From: Anoxybacillus sp050480245
GTDB taxonomy: Bacteria > Bacillota > Bacilli > Bacillales > Anoxybacillaceae
Reading direction: 5' to 3' (one strand)
DNA: 47,835 bases
Assembly (NCBI GenBank): GCA_050480245.1
Contig: JBCNEQ010000020.1
Below the pieces are notes generated by a model, which did not search any database, was not told where the DNA came from, and saw nothing but the letters and a program-made list of their open reading frames with translations. Both the position numbers and the translations under genes were made by a program. Numbering within the stretch: the stretch's first letter is position 1; each line of letters opens with the position of its first letter. Below are positions 1 to 7,772 of the stretch, piece after piece.

Positions 1-50
1 ACCAAGGTGCGAAATATGAGTCACAAGCGGCAAACAAGGGGGAATGTCAT

Positions 51-203
51 GTGGGCAAACGAAATAAATCAAAGCGCTTCATTCAACAGGGCGCCGATGC
101 GGTATATAAACATGATGAACGCATTCCGTATCATATGACATACGAAGAAGCGGAACAACGCAAAGCAGAAAAAGCGGATCATACAAACCTTGGGGGATTT
201 TAA
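51..203 (+). CDS. Small highly charged hypothetical protein (50 aa)
   Basis: A short reading frame starting at GTG 51, with a good ribosome binding site (AAGGGGG, 8 nt upstream), ending TAA 201-203 immediately before the ATG of the next gene. The product is about 50 residues, rich in Lys, Arg, Glu and Gln, and begins GKRNKSKRF; it has no membrane segment or signal peptide. The size and charge resemble minor spore or other small Bacillaceae proteins, but I do not recognise the family. The frame is also open back to the window edge, so a longer product cannot be excluded. The tight spacing to the DUF3813 gene suggests co-transcription. Confidence 0.6.
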   Translation: MGKRNKSKRFIQQGADAVYKHDERIPYHMTYEEAEQRKAEKADHTNLGGF

Positions 204-204
204 T

Positions 205-378
205 ATGGGCAATCCGTTATTTCAACAAGCGAAAAAAGCTGTCGCTAAAGCAAAAGAGGAAAAAACAGAACGCGCCATCGCTGTAGCGAAAAATGCGCTC
301 TCATCCGCTTTTGCGAATGCGAACGATGCGGAGCGAAGACAGTTGCACAATTTGCAAGATGAGCTCGATACATTGTAA
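205..378 (+). CDS. yitR: DUF3813 family small protein (YitR-like)
   Basis: A 57-residue, Ala/Lys-rich, probably all-helical protein starting MGNPLFQQAKKAV, of unknown function. The start at 205 is supported by TGGGGGAT upstream; in-frame codons further upstream have no ribosome binding site. The family assignment rests on the N-terminal pattern (LFQ.AK.AV..A) and on the neighbours: next to a YitT-type membrane protein and a DegV protein, as yitR-yitS-yitT in Bacillus subtilis. It ends in a terminator hairpin shared with the convergent yitT. Confidence 0.65.
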   Translation: MGNPLFQQAKKAVAKAKEEKTERAIAVAKNALSSAFANANDAERRQLHNLQDELDTL

Positions 379-406
379 AAAGCTGCGCGTCACGCGCAGC
401 TTTAAT
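379..406. terminator. Bidirectional terminator between yitR and yitT
   Basis: GC-rich hairpin: AGCTGCGC (381-388), a five-base loop, GCGCAGCT (394-401), flanked by A-rich sequence on one side and TTTAATCTTTT on the other. It lies between convergent genes and touches the yitT stop codon. Confidence 0.75.
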
Positions 407-1235
407 CTTTTCGGAAAAACCCGACAACTTCTGTCGTTTGCATAATATTTGTAAACGCCTTTGGATCGACTTCTTTAATAATTCGTTTTAAATCAAACAA
501 CTCATAACGTGTAATAACGATCATAAGCATATCTTTATCTTCGTTTAAAAATGCTCCTTTCGCCGGAATGACGGTAATGCCACGAATCATTTGTGACTTG
601 ATCGCTTGCTTCATCTCTTCTCCTTTTGTCGTAATAATGAGCGCTGTCAATTTTTGATGGCGCGTATGAATTGCATCAATGACACGCGTTGTCACATACA
701 ACGTCACGAGCGTATATAACGCTTTTTCCCATCCGTACACATATCCAGCTGTTAAAATAATAATCGAGTTTAACGCAAAAATGTACGTGCCGACCGAACG
801 ATCGTTTACACGCGACAATACGAGCGCAATAATATCTAATCCGCCTGTTGACGCCCCCCATTTTAACGTCCAGCCCGTTCCAGCTGCCGCAATGACCCCG
901 CCGAATACCGCATTTAATAAAATATCTTCAGAAAGCGGACGAACGGGAATGAGTTCAAGAAATAAAGACATAAATACGACGCTTAAAAAGCTATAAAACG
1001 TAAACGACTTCCCTACTTTTTTCCATCCTAAAATGGCCACAGGAATGTTAAATAAAAAGAGCAACAAACCTGTCGAAATAGCATAAGGCGTATAGTCGCC
1101 AACAACTTTTGAAATGAGCTGCGCAGCGCCAGCAAATCCGCTCGTATATACGTTCGCTGGAATTAAAAATAAATTCATGCCGATGGCGTTCAACAGTCCG
1201 CCAATGGCAACGACAAATAATTTTTTGACATTCAC
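402..1235 (-). CDS. yitT: YitT family membrane protein (DUF161/DUF2179)
   Basis: A 277-residue integral membrane protein of unknown function. The N-terminal 170 or so residues hold about five or six hydrophobic segments (the YitT_membrane repeat, with LIPANVYTSGFAG and WGASTGGLDIIA typical of the family). The C-terminal ~80 residues form the soluble DUF2179 domain (ALIITTKGEEM, GITVIPAKGAF). I place the start at GTG 1235, because AGGAGG stands 7 nt upstream; longer frames reaching position 1307 have no comparable site and add an untypical N-terminus. It is divergent from the DegV gene, as in the yitS/yitT region of Bacillus subtilis. Confidence 0.88.
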   Translation of the reverse strand: MNVKKLFVVAIGGLLNAIGMNLFLIPANVYTSGFAGAAQLISKVVGDYTPYAISTGLLLFLFNIPVAILGWKKVGKSFTFYSFLSVVFMSLFLELIPVRPLSEDILLNAVFGGVIAAAGTGWTLKWGASTGGLDIIALVLSRVNDRSVGTYIFALNSIIILTAGYVYGWEKALYTLVTLYVTTRVIDAIHTRHQKLTALIITTKGEEMKQAIKSQMIRGITVIPAKGAFLNEDKDMLMIVITRYELFDLKRIIKEVDPKAFTNIMQTTEVVGFFRKD

Positions 1236-1324
1236 AAAGCATCCTCCTAATAAAGCGATAAAATTGTTTTTTTTCATGATAATCGCTACACTTAAAAGTA
1301 AGTACATACACAGGGGTGATGGAA

Positions 1325-2188
1325 GTGAATATTAAAATTATAGCGGATAGCGGGTGCGATTTGCCACTTTCTTTTATACAAGAAAAACAAATTGCTTTTT
1401 TCCCATTAGTCGTTCATATAAACGACCGCGACTACGACGACCAGCTGACGATTCAGCCTAAGCAAGTGTACGACGCGATGCGCAACGGAGATGTGCCGAA
1501 AACATCGCAAGCGAAACCTTCACAAATGGAAGAACTATTTACGACATTTGCAAAAGAAAATATTCCTGCCATTTATATTGCTTTTTCTTCTGCTTTATCC
1601 GGCACGTATCAAACGGCTGTTATGATGAGAAACGCTGTGCTTGAACAATACCCCCATGCAAAATTGACAGTCATCGACTCAAAATGCGCATCGCTCGGTC
1701 TTGGACTTGTCGTGAAAAAAGCAGTCGAGCTAGCGGAAAGCGGCATGGCGTATGAAGATGTCGTTACAACCATTGAAACGTATTGTCGCCACATGGAACA
1801 TATTTTTACCGTCGATGACTTGCAATATTTAGCACGCGGTGGCCGCGTCAGCAAAACGGCGGCGTTTGTTGGCGGAGTATTAAACATTAAACCGCTTCTT
1901 CACGTCGAGGACGGAAAATTAATTCCGATTGAAAAAGTGCGCGGACGGAAAAAAGTACTTAAACGCATGATCGAGCTCATGCAAGAGCGCGGGGCAGACG
2001 TTCAAAATCAACTGATCGGCATTAGCCACGGCGACGATGAACAAACGGCGCTTGAACTCAGAGCGATGATTGAAGAAACGTTCGGTTGCAAACAATTTTT
2101 CATTTCTGAAATTGGCTGCACCATCGGAGCGCATGCTGGCCCAGGCACGATCGCCCTCTTTTTCTTGAATAAGCAACTCGAGCAATGA
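1325..2188 (+). CDS. yitS: DegV family fatty-acid-binding protein (YitS-like)
   Basis: A DegV-family protein of about 287 residues. Members bind a fatty acid, and several (FakB) hand it to the FakA kinase for phosphorylation and use in phospholipid synthesis. The start of the fold (IKIIADSGCDLP), the SSALSGTYQTA segment that contacts the lipid carboxylate, and the C-terminal IGAHAGPGTIALFF are all recognisable. Start candidates are ATG 1319 and GTG 1325; I prefer 1325 because AGGGGTGA precedes it with standard spacing. Whether this copy serves FakA or has another role cannot be told from sequence. Confidence 0.88.
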   Translation: MNIKIIADSGCDLPLSFIQEKQIAFFPLVVHINDRDYDDQLTIQPKQVYDAMRNGDVPKTSQAKPSQMEELFTTFAKENIPAIYIAFSSALSGTYQTAVMMRNAVLEQYPHAKLTVIDSKCASLGLGLVVKKAVELAESGMAYEDVVTTIETYCRHMEHIFTVDDLQYLARGGRVSKTAAFVGGVLNIKPLLHVEDGKLIPIEKVRGRKKVLKRMIELMQERGADVQNQLIGISHGDDEQTALELRAMIEETFGCKQFFISEIGCTIGAHAGPGTIALFFLNKQLEQ

Positions 2189-2217
2189 TTACACTACCTC
2201 TCAAAGGGGGCGAAACG

Positions 2218-2343
2218 ATGACGAGCGATAATGACAAAAAAGCAAAAGACAATAACGCGAAACGACACGAAAAAAATATGGAGCGCGAAAAAAACCGCCA
2301 AGCTGGCAAACGCGCCTACTCGAAAGAAACGAATCATTTGTAA
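2218..2343 (+). CDS. Small DUF3941-like basic protein (41 aa)
   Basis: A 41-residue, extremely hydrophilic protein (Lys, Arg, Asn, Asp and Glu make up most of it) ending RAYSKETNHL. ATG 2218 has the ribosome binding site AAAGGGGG. It lies 29 nt after the DegV stop and before a strong terminator, so it is probably the last gene of that transcript. It resembles the DUF3941 family of short Bacillaceae proteins; the function is unknown. Confidence 0.6.
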   Translation: MTSDNDKKAKDNNAKRHEKNMEREKNRQAGKRAYSKETNHL

Positions 2344-2345
2344 AG

Positions 2346-2374
2346 AAAAAGATGCTCGCGCGGAGCATCTTTTT
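2346..2374. terminator. Bidirectional terminator between the small gene and the chemoreceptor gene
   Basis: Hairpin GATGCTC / GAGCATC (2351-2357 with 2363-2369), five-base loop, with five A on the left and five T on the right, so it can work for both converging transcripts. Confidence 0.85.
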
Positions 2375-4027
2375 CTATTTCATTTGAAACTTTGCCATCG
2401 TCCGTTGTAAATCATCGGTAAGTTGACGCAACGTCGTCACTTTTTCGCTCATTTTTTTGAATGCTTCTAACTGCTCCACCATCGACGCGGCAATTTCTTC
2501 TCTGCCTGCTGCCGACTGTTCAACGACCGCACTAATGCTTTCAACATTTTGCAAGACGTTTTTGCCAAGCTCTTTCGATTCATTCATGCCGATGACAAGC
2601 GCTTGAATATCGGTCGTAATATGGTGTACTTTTTTCTCAATGGCACTAAACGCCTCTGTCGTTGTTTCAATTGCTTTTGTTTGCGCCTCAGCAATATCTA
2701 CCGCGCGGCGAACCGCTTCGGTGACGTTCGTTAACCCCGATTGAATGAGGTGAACCATCTCAAAAATTTGGCTTGTCGCTTTTGATGATTCTTCCGCAAG
2801 CTTGCGCACTTCTTCGGCGACGACTGCAAATCCTTTGCCTGCTTCCCCTGCTCGCGCCGCTTCAATCGCCGCATTTAGCGCCAATAAGTTCGTCTGCGTC
2901 GCAATGTCGGATACTGCTTTTGCCATATCTTCAATTTTTCTTGCATACGTCGCAAACTGTTCAGTCGATTGTTCAATGGAGGCAGTCGCTTGTGCATTTT
3001 CATCAATAAACGCTTTTTGTTCCGCCAACACCGCTTGACCGTGCTCAATCGCTTCGACCGCTTCATCGCTATAACGAGCCGTTTGTTCGGTACGCCCTAC
3101 GTTCTCTTGTACAGTGTGTTCCATTCGTTCAATGAGCTGTACTGCATGTTGTAAATCTTCGGAAATGCTTTGCGCTCCAGCCGACAATTCATTTGTTGAT
3201 ACAGCCACTTGATTATTAATTTCTGTTAACGTTTTTGTTTCTTCATCAATTTCTTTTGCAAACGACTCGACTTGCTTGCTTACCGTATCGATCGACTGAA
3301 GCAAGCTATTGAGCTGATCAGCCATCGTTGTAAATGCCGCATTTAAATCAGCAAGCTCATCTTTTCCGTCATATTGAACACGTTCAATACGCAAATCGCC
3401 GCTTGCAATTTGTTTCGCATTTTGTGCAATATGACGAAGAGGAGTTGTAATTTTTTTCGTTAGTCGGAATCCGCTAAATCCCGCAAACAATAACAAAACA
3501 GCAATCCCAACAAGCGAAATCGTAATGACGCGCTCAATTTGTTTTTGTAACGTTTGTTGCATATACGCATAATATTCAGCGACATATGTGTTTACGACGT
3601 ATATATCGTTTAATACCCCTTCTGCTCGCATCGACTGGCGGCGAATTTCTGCGACATTCCGTTCGTCAAGCGCTACTTTTGATTCTTTTGCTAGCGCGGC
3701 AAATTTTTTATTGGCTTGTTCAAGCGCAGGGCGAACGTACGATTGTGTCAGCCCTTTATTTAATACGTGAAGTAACTTTTCGGATTCTTCGAGATGAACG
3801 AGCACTTCTTGTTTGTTTCCTTCTGTCGGGCTATAAGCATAGTTGCTTAAACTTTGCTTCGTCGCTTTCAGCTCTGCTTGTAGATGTTGCGCCTTCATCA
3901 TAAGCGGCACGAAATCCCGATTGGACGATTGAATCGAAAGCATGTTCATAATAATAAACACGATAATGGCGCCGGCAATGATTGGCGTTGCTAATGAATG
4001 AAATAATAATCGTTGTTTAATCGACAT
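2375..4027 (-). CDS. Methyl-accepting chemotaxis protein
   Basis: A 550-residue transmembrane chemoreceptor. A first membrane helix lies at about residues 12-32, an extracytoplasmic helical sensor of about 130 residues follows, and a second membrane helix is near 165-188. Next come a HAMP domain (TKKITTPLRHIAQNAKQIASGD) shown here only by its start TKKITTPLRHIA, and a long coiled-coil signalling domain. The hairpin tip that binds CheA/CheW is intact (ATQTNLLALNAAIEAARAGE, followed by GKGFAVVAEEVRKLA). The ligand is unknown. It lies 12 nt downstream of a BMP-family lipoprotein gene on the same strand, which suggests co-transcription and possibly a binding-protein/receptor pair (inference). Confidence 0.93.
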   Translation of the reverse strand: MSIKQRLLFHSLATPIIAGAIIVFIIMNMLSIQSSNRDFVPLMMKAQHLQAELKATKQSLSNYAYSPTEGNKQEVLVHLEESEKLLHVLNKGLTQSYVRPALEQANKKFAALAKESKVALDERNVAEIRRQSMRAEGVLNDIYVVNTYVAEYYAYMQQTLQKQIERVITISLVGIAVLLLFAGFSGFRLTKKITTPLRHIAQNAKQIASGDLRIERVQYDGKDELADLNAAFTTMADQLNSLLQSIDTVSKQVESFAKEIDEETKTLTEINNQVAVSTNELSAGAQSISEDLQHAVQLIERMEHTVQENVGRTEQTARYSDEAVEAIEHGQAVLAEQKAFIDENAQATASIEQSTEQFATYARKIEDMAKAVSDIATQTNLLALNAAIEAARAGEAGKGFAVVAEEVRKLAEESSKATSQIFEMVHLIQSGLTNVTEAVRRAVDIAEAQTKAIETTTEAFSAIEKKVHHITTDIQALVIGMNESKELGKNVLQNVESISAVVEQSAAGREEIAASMVEQLEAFKKMSEKVTTLRQLTDDLQRTMAKFQMK

Positions 4028-4039
4028 CGTATCCCTCCT

Positions 4040-5005
4040 TTATTGTGCTATGCCGCTTGTCGCCTTTTCTTTCCATTTTTCAAGCGTCGCTTGTTGTTCT
4101 GGACTGAGCGTCACGACACGAATCGGTGCTAAATCGACGCCGTTTTCTTTTAAGCCAAGTTCAACCGTTCCTTTCGGCACTTCTTTCTTTTCAACATACT
4201 GTTTAATGACCGTATATAATGCCACATCTACATTTTTTAACATCGATGTGACAACCGCTTTTTCCGCATAAAAATATTGGTCACTATCAACACCGATCGC
4301 GTACTTTTTGTTCATCTCCGCCTCGCGTAACACCCCAACGCCTGTAAACCCTGCTGCTGCATACAACACATCTGCCCCATTGGCAATCATTTGTTTGGCG
4401 ATTTGTGCCCCAAGTTTGTCATCACCGAAATTGCCGGCATACACTTCTTGCACGTTTACTTCTGGTTTCACCGCTTTTACCCCTTGAATAAAGCCATTCG
4501 CAAACTTGCGAATTAACGGCACATCCGCTCCGCCAACAAAGCCAACGTTGTTCGTTTTCGTCAACATGCCAGCGACGACGCCCGCTAAAAAGCTTCCTTC
4601 ATCTTCTTTAAACGTAATCGAAGTGATGTTTGGTAAATCAGACACCGCATCAATTAATATAAATTGTTGTTTCGGATATTTTTTCGCGACTTTTTCTAAA
4701 TCTTGTTGCACCATAAACCCAAGTCCGATGACGAGATCGTTTCCAGCTTCAACAAGTTCCGTTAACCCTTTTTCATACGTTCCCGTTTCTTTTAACTCGC
4801 GATAATCAAAAAAGACGCCAAGTTCATCACGCGCCTTCATCAATCCTTTAAACGCGGAGTCGCTAAATGATTGATCGCCAAGTCCAACGTCTGATAACAT
4901 AATGCCAATTTTTACACGCTCTTTCGGTTGAAAGGAACTCGTTTGTGAACACCCTGCGGCAACGAGCAAAACGATTGCCACGATGAGTGAAAATACTTTT
5001 TTCAT
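4040..5005 (-). CDS. BMP family substrate-binding lipoprotein
   Basis: A 321-residue lipoprotein of the BMP/PnrA (TmpC, Med) family, whose characterised members bind purine nucleosides for ABC importers. A lipoprotein signal peptide with lipobox VAAGC puts the lipidated Cys at residue 19. Family segments include GIMLSDVGLGDQSFSDSAF, GADVLYAAAGFTGVG and AIGVDSDQYF. No ABC permease or ATPase gene is adjacent; the neighbour is a chemoreceptor. It could therefore act as an orphan binding protein for chemotaxis, or pair with a transporter elsewhere, or be a Med-like regulator. Start ATG 5005 is preceded by AAGGAGATGAGG. Confidence 0.85.
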   Translation of the reverse strand: MKKVFSLIVAIVLLVAAGCSQTSSFQPKERVKIGIMLSDVGLGDQSFSDSAFKGLMKARDELGVFFDYRELKETGTYEKGLTELVEAGNDLVIGLGFMVQQDLEKVAKKYPKQQFILIDAVSDLPNITSITFKEDEGSFLAGVVAGMLTKTNNVGFVGGADVPLIRKFANGFIQGVKAVKPEVNVQEVYAGNFGDDKLGAQIAKQMIANGADVLYAAAGFTGVGVLREAEMNKKYAIGVDSDQYFYAEKAVVTSMLKNVDVALYTVIKQYVEKKEVPKGTVELGLKENGVDLAPIRVVTLSPEQQATLEKWKEKATSGIAQ

Positions 5006-5108
5006 AAAATTTCCTCATCTCCTTACTATTCGATTAAATCTCACTTCATTTATTATATCGACAACATTCGACAGTTTGTTTACTTTTTAATATAAATATT
5101 TTGTAAAG

Positions 5109-5137
5109 TTGTTCATATGCCAACAATCGACTATAAT
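5109..5137 (+). promoter_or_regulatory. Candidate sigma-A promoter of yitK
   Basis: TTGTTC (5109-5114), a 17-nt spacer and a perfect TATAAT (5132-5137) lie 35 nt before the yitK start. Assigned by pattern only. Confidence 0.55.
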
Positions 5138-5171
5138 GGAAACACAACGAATTCATGTTGAGGTGATAATG

Positions 5172-5663
5172 ATGTCAAAAGAAAGTTCATTTGATATTGT
5201 GTCAAAAGTCGACTTGTCGGAAGTAACAAACGCCGTCAACATCGCGTTAAAAGAAATTCAAAACCGCTATGATTTTAAAGGGAGCAAAAGCGACATTTCG
5301 CTTGAAAAAGATGAACTCATTTTAATTTCTGACGATGAATTTAAGCTCGAACAACTCAAAGATGTGCTCATCGGCAAGCTTATTAAACGAGGCGTACCAA
5401 CGAAAAACATTCAGTACGGAAAAATCGAACCTGCTTCTGGCGGAACGGTGCGCCAACGTGCAAAACTCGTCCAAGGCATCGACAAAGAAAATGCGAAAAA
5501 AATTAACACAATCATTAAAAATACAGGCTTAAAAGTAAAAAGTCAAATTCAAGAAGATCAAATTCGCGTCAGCGGCAAAAGTAAAGACGACCTGCAAAAA
5601 GTCATCGCCGCCATTCGCGAAGCAGACTTGCCAATCGACGTCCAATTCGTCAACTATCGCTAA
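5172..5663 (+). CDS. yitK: YajQ family nucleotide-binding protein (YitK)
   Basis: A 163-residue protein of the UPF0234/YajQ family, two ferredoxin-like folds in tandem. Homologues in Gram-negative bacteria bind cyclic di-GMP and some act in gene regulation or RNA binding; the Bacillus role is undefined. The N-terminus SKESSFDIVSKVDLSEV, the segment IQNRYDFKGS and the C-terminus ADLPIDVQFVNYR match the family closely. The track of ATGs at 5169 and 5172 follows GAGGTGAT; I take the second, as in the Bacillus homologue. It sits directly before yitJ as in Bacillus subtilis, but a terminator separates the two. Confidence 0.9.
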   Translation: MSKESSFDIVSKVDLSEVTNAVNIALKEIQNRYDFKGSKSDISLEKDELILISDDEFKLEQLKDVLIGKLIKRGVPTKNIQYGKIEPASGGTVRQRAKLVQGIDKENAKKINTIIKNTGLKVKSQIQEDQIRVSGKSKDDLQKVIAAIREADLPIDVQFVNYR

Positions 5664-5688
5664 AGAAGGTAATACGCCTTCTTTTTTA
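5664..5688 (+). terminator. Terminator after yitK
   Basis: AGAAGG / CCTTCT hairpin with a seven-base loop followed by TTTTTTATTTTT, starting at the yitK stop codon. Confidence 0.8.
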
Positions 5689-5751
5689 TTTTTAAATAAA
5701 ATAGTTGAATATTTCTAAAAAATCAGTTACATTTATGAGTAACTTCATATA

Positions 5752-5897
5752 ACGTCTTATCGAGAGAAGGGGAGGGACTGGCCCGATGAACCTTCAGCAA
5801 CCTGACGATCGTCAAGGTGCTAAGTCCAGACAAGCGATTCGCTTGGAAGATAAGAAGGAGCGCACAACGTCTTCTTCTTATGGAGAAGACTTTTTTA
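5752..5897 (+). promoter_or_regulatory. SAM-I (S-box) riboswitch with terminator
   Basis: A classic S-box leader for yitJ. The P1 arms are CTTATC near 5756-5761 and GATAAG near 5850-5855. Between them lie the conserved GAGGGACTGGCCCGATGAA, the CAGCAACC element and the AGGTGCTAA segment. The expression platform is visible: GTCTTCT (5869-5875) pairs with AGAAGAC (5884-5890), followed by six T. The competing antiterminator can form between ATAAGAAG (after P1) and CTTCTTAT (before the terminator loop). Expected behaviour for the family: SAM stabilises P1 and termination; low SAM lets yitJ and metH be transcribed. Confidence 0.96.
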
Positions 5898-5924
5898 GTT
5901 TGAAAAAGAAACGGAGGAATGGAC

Positions 5925-7772
5925 GTGGGACTGTTAGACGATTTAAAACATCGCATCGTCATCGCCGATGGAGCGATGGGGACATTATTATATGCGCACG
6001 GCATCGATCGTTGCTTTGAAGAATTAAACATAACAAAACCGGAAGAAATCGTTCATATTCATGAAGCGTATATCGAAGCAGGAGCTGAAGTGATCCAAAC
6101 GAACACATATGGCGCCAACTATGTAAAACTTGCTCGCTACGGCTTGCAAGACGATGTGAAAGAAATCAATAAAGCGGCTGTCCAACTTGCCAAACAAGCC
6201 TCAAAAGGACGCGCCTACGTGCTCGGTACGATCGGAGGATTGCGCAGCACAAACAAAAGCACGATTTCGCTTGAAGAAGTGAAACGGACGTTCCGTGAAC
6301 AGCTGTATGTGTTGTTAAACGAAAATGTTGACGGACTTTTACTTGAAACGTATTACGATTTCGAAGAATTACAAACTGTTCTTTCCATCGCTCGTAAAGA
6401 AACGACGTTGCCGATCATCGCCCACGTCACGCTTCATGACATTGGCGTCTTGCAACATGGCACGCCGCTTGCTGAAGCGCTTTATCAATTAGAACAACTT
6501 GGCGCCGATGTCGTCGGCTTAAATTGTCATCTCGGCCCATATCATATGTTGCGCTCGCTTGAAGAAGTGCCGATTCCGACACGCGCTTTTTTATCGGTAT
6601 ATCCAAACGCAAGCTTGCCGCAATATCGCGACGGCCGCTTCATTTACGAAACGAGCGAACAATATTTTGAAGAAACGGCGCGTGCCTTTCGCGAGCAAGG
6701 AGTTCGGCTCATCGGAGGCTGTTGCGGCACGACGCCAAAACATATTGCTGCAATCGCCCGCGCTCTTTCCGATCGCACACCTGTATATAAAAAAGAAGTA
6801 AAACAACGACATACGATCATCGTTCAAGAAGCAGAACAAACGAAAGAGCCTTCCCTCGCCGACATCGCACGCACGCGACGGTCGATTATCGTCGAGCTCG
6901 ATCCGCCAAAAAAACTCGGCTTAACAAAATTTTTAGAAGGCGCAAAAGCATTAAAAGAAGCACACATTGATGCGTTAACGCTTGCCGACAACTCGCTTGC
7001 AACACCTCGCATTAGCAACGTCGCTGTCGGAACGATCGTGAAACAACAACTGAACATGCGCCCGCTTATTCATATTACATGCCGTGACCGCAATTTGATC
7101 GGCTTGCAGTCGCACTTAATGGGGCTTTATACGCTCGGCATGACCGATGTGCTCGCTTTAACCGGCGATCCATCGAAAGTCGGCGACTTTCCGGGGGCAA
7201 CGTCCGTATACGATTTATCGTCATTTGACCTTATTTCGTTAATTCGGCAATTTAACGAAGGGCTTTCGTATTCGGGCAAACCACTCGGACAAAAAACGAA
7301 TTTTTCGATCGCCGCTGCCTTTAACCCGAACGTACGCCATCTAGATAAAGCGGTCAAGCGGCTAGAGAAAAAAATCGAATGCGGGGCGCACTACTTTTTA
7401 ACACAGCCGCTTTATAGCGAAAAACAAATTGAAGACGTCTATGAAGCGACAAAGCATTTATCAACACCGATTTACATCGGCATTATGCCTTTGACAAGCG
7501 CGCGCAACGCCGACTTTTTACACCATGAAGTGCCGGGCATTACATTGTCTGATGACATTCGCGCTCGCATGGCCGCTTGTGCCAACGACCCGATTCAAGC
7601 AACAAAAGAAGGATTGGCAATCGCCAAATCGCTCATCGATGCAGCATTCGATTTATTCCATGGCATCTATTTAATTACACCATTTTTACGCTACGACATG
7701 ACGGTCGAACTCGTTCGCTACATTCATGAAAAAGAGCGGCTCGCAAAAGAAAGGACGGTTTACCATGGCTAG
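5925..7772 (+). CDS. yitJ: Bifunctional homocysteine S-methyltransferase / methylenetetrahydrofolate reductase
   Basis: A 615-residue two-domain protein. Residues about 1-290 are a homocysteine S-methyltransferase (BHMT-like) barrel with the zinc-binding cysteines visible as GLNC (near 200) and GGCCGTTP (near 264). Residues about 315-610 are a MetF-type 5,10-methylene-THF reductase (VELDPPKKLG, TCRDRN, ALTGDP, YFLTQPLY). The enzyme supplies methyl-THF and may methylate homocysteine. Start GTG 5925 (then GLLDDL) is preferred: GGAGG lies 7 nt upstream, whereas ATG 5919 abuts the Shine-Dalgarno. It overlaps metH by 8 nt, so the pair should be translationally coupled, under the SAM riboswitch. 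Confidence 0.93.
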   Translation: MGLLDDLKHRIVIADGAMGTLLYAHGIDRCFEELNITKPEEIVHIHEAYIEAGAEVIQTNTYGANYVKLARYGLQDDVKEINKAAVQLAKQASKGRAYVLGTIGGLRSTNKSTISLEEVKRTFREQLYVLLNENVDGLLLETYYDFEELQTVLSIARKETTLPIIAHVTLHDIGVLQHGTPLAEALYQLEQLGADVVGLNCHLGPYHMLRSLEEVPIPTRAFLSVYPNASLPQYRDGRFIYETSEQYFEETARAFREQGVRLIGGCCGTTPKHIAAIARALSDRTPVYKKEVKQRHTIIVQEAEQTKEPSLADIARTRRSIIVELDPPKKLGLTKFLEGAKALKEAHIDALTLADNSLATPRISNVAVGTIVKQQLNMRPLIHITCRDRNLIGLQSHLMGLYTLGMTDVLALTGDPSKVGDFPGATSVYDLSSFDLISLIRQFNEGLSYSGKPLGQKTNFSIAAAFNPNVRHLDKAVKRLEKKIECGAHYFLTQPLYSEKQIEDVYEATKHLSTPIYIGIMPLTSARNADFLHHEVPGITLSDDIRARMAACANDPIQATKEGLAIAKSLIDAAFDLFHGIYLITPFLRYDMTVELVRYIHEKERLAKERTVYHG

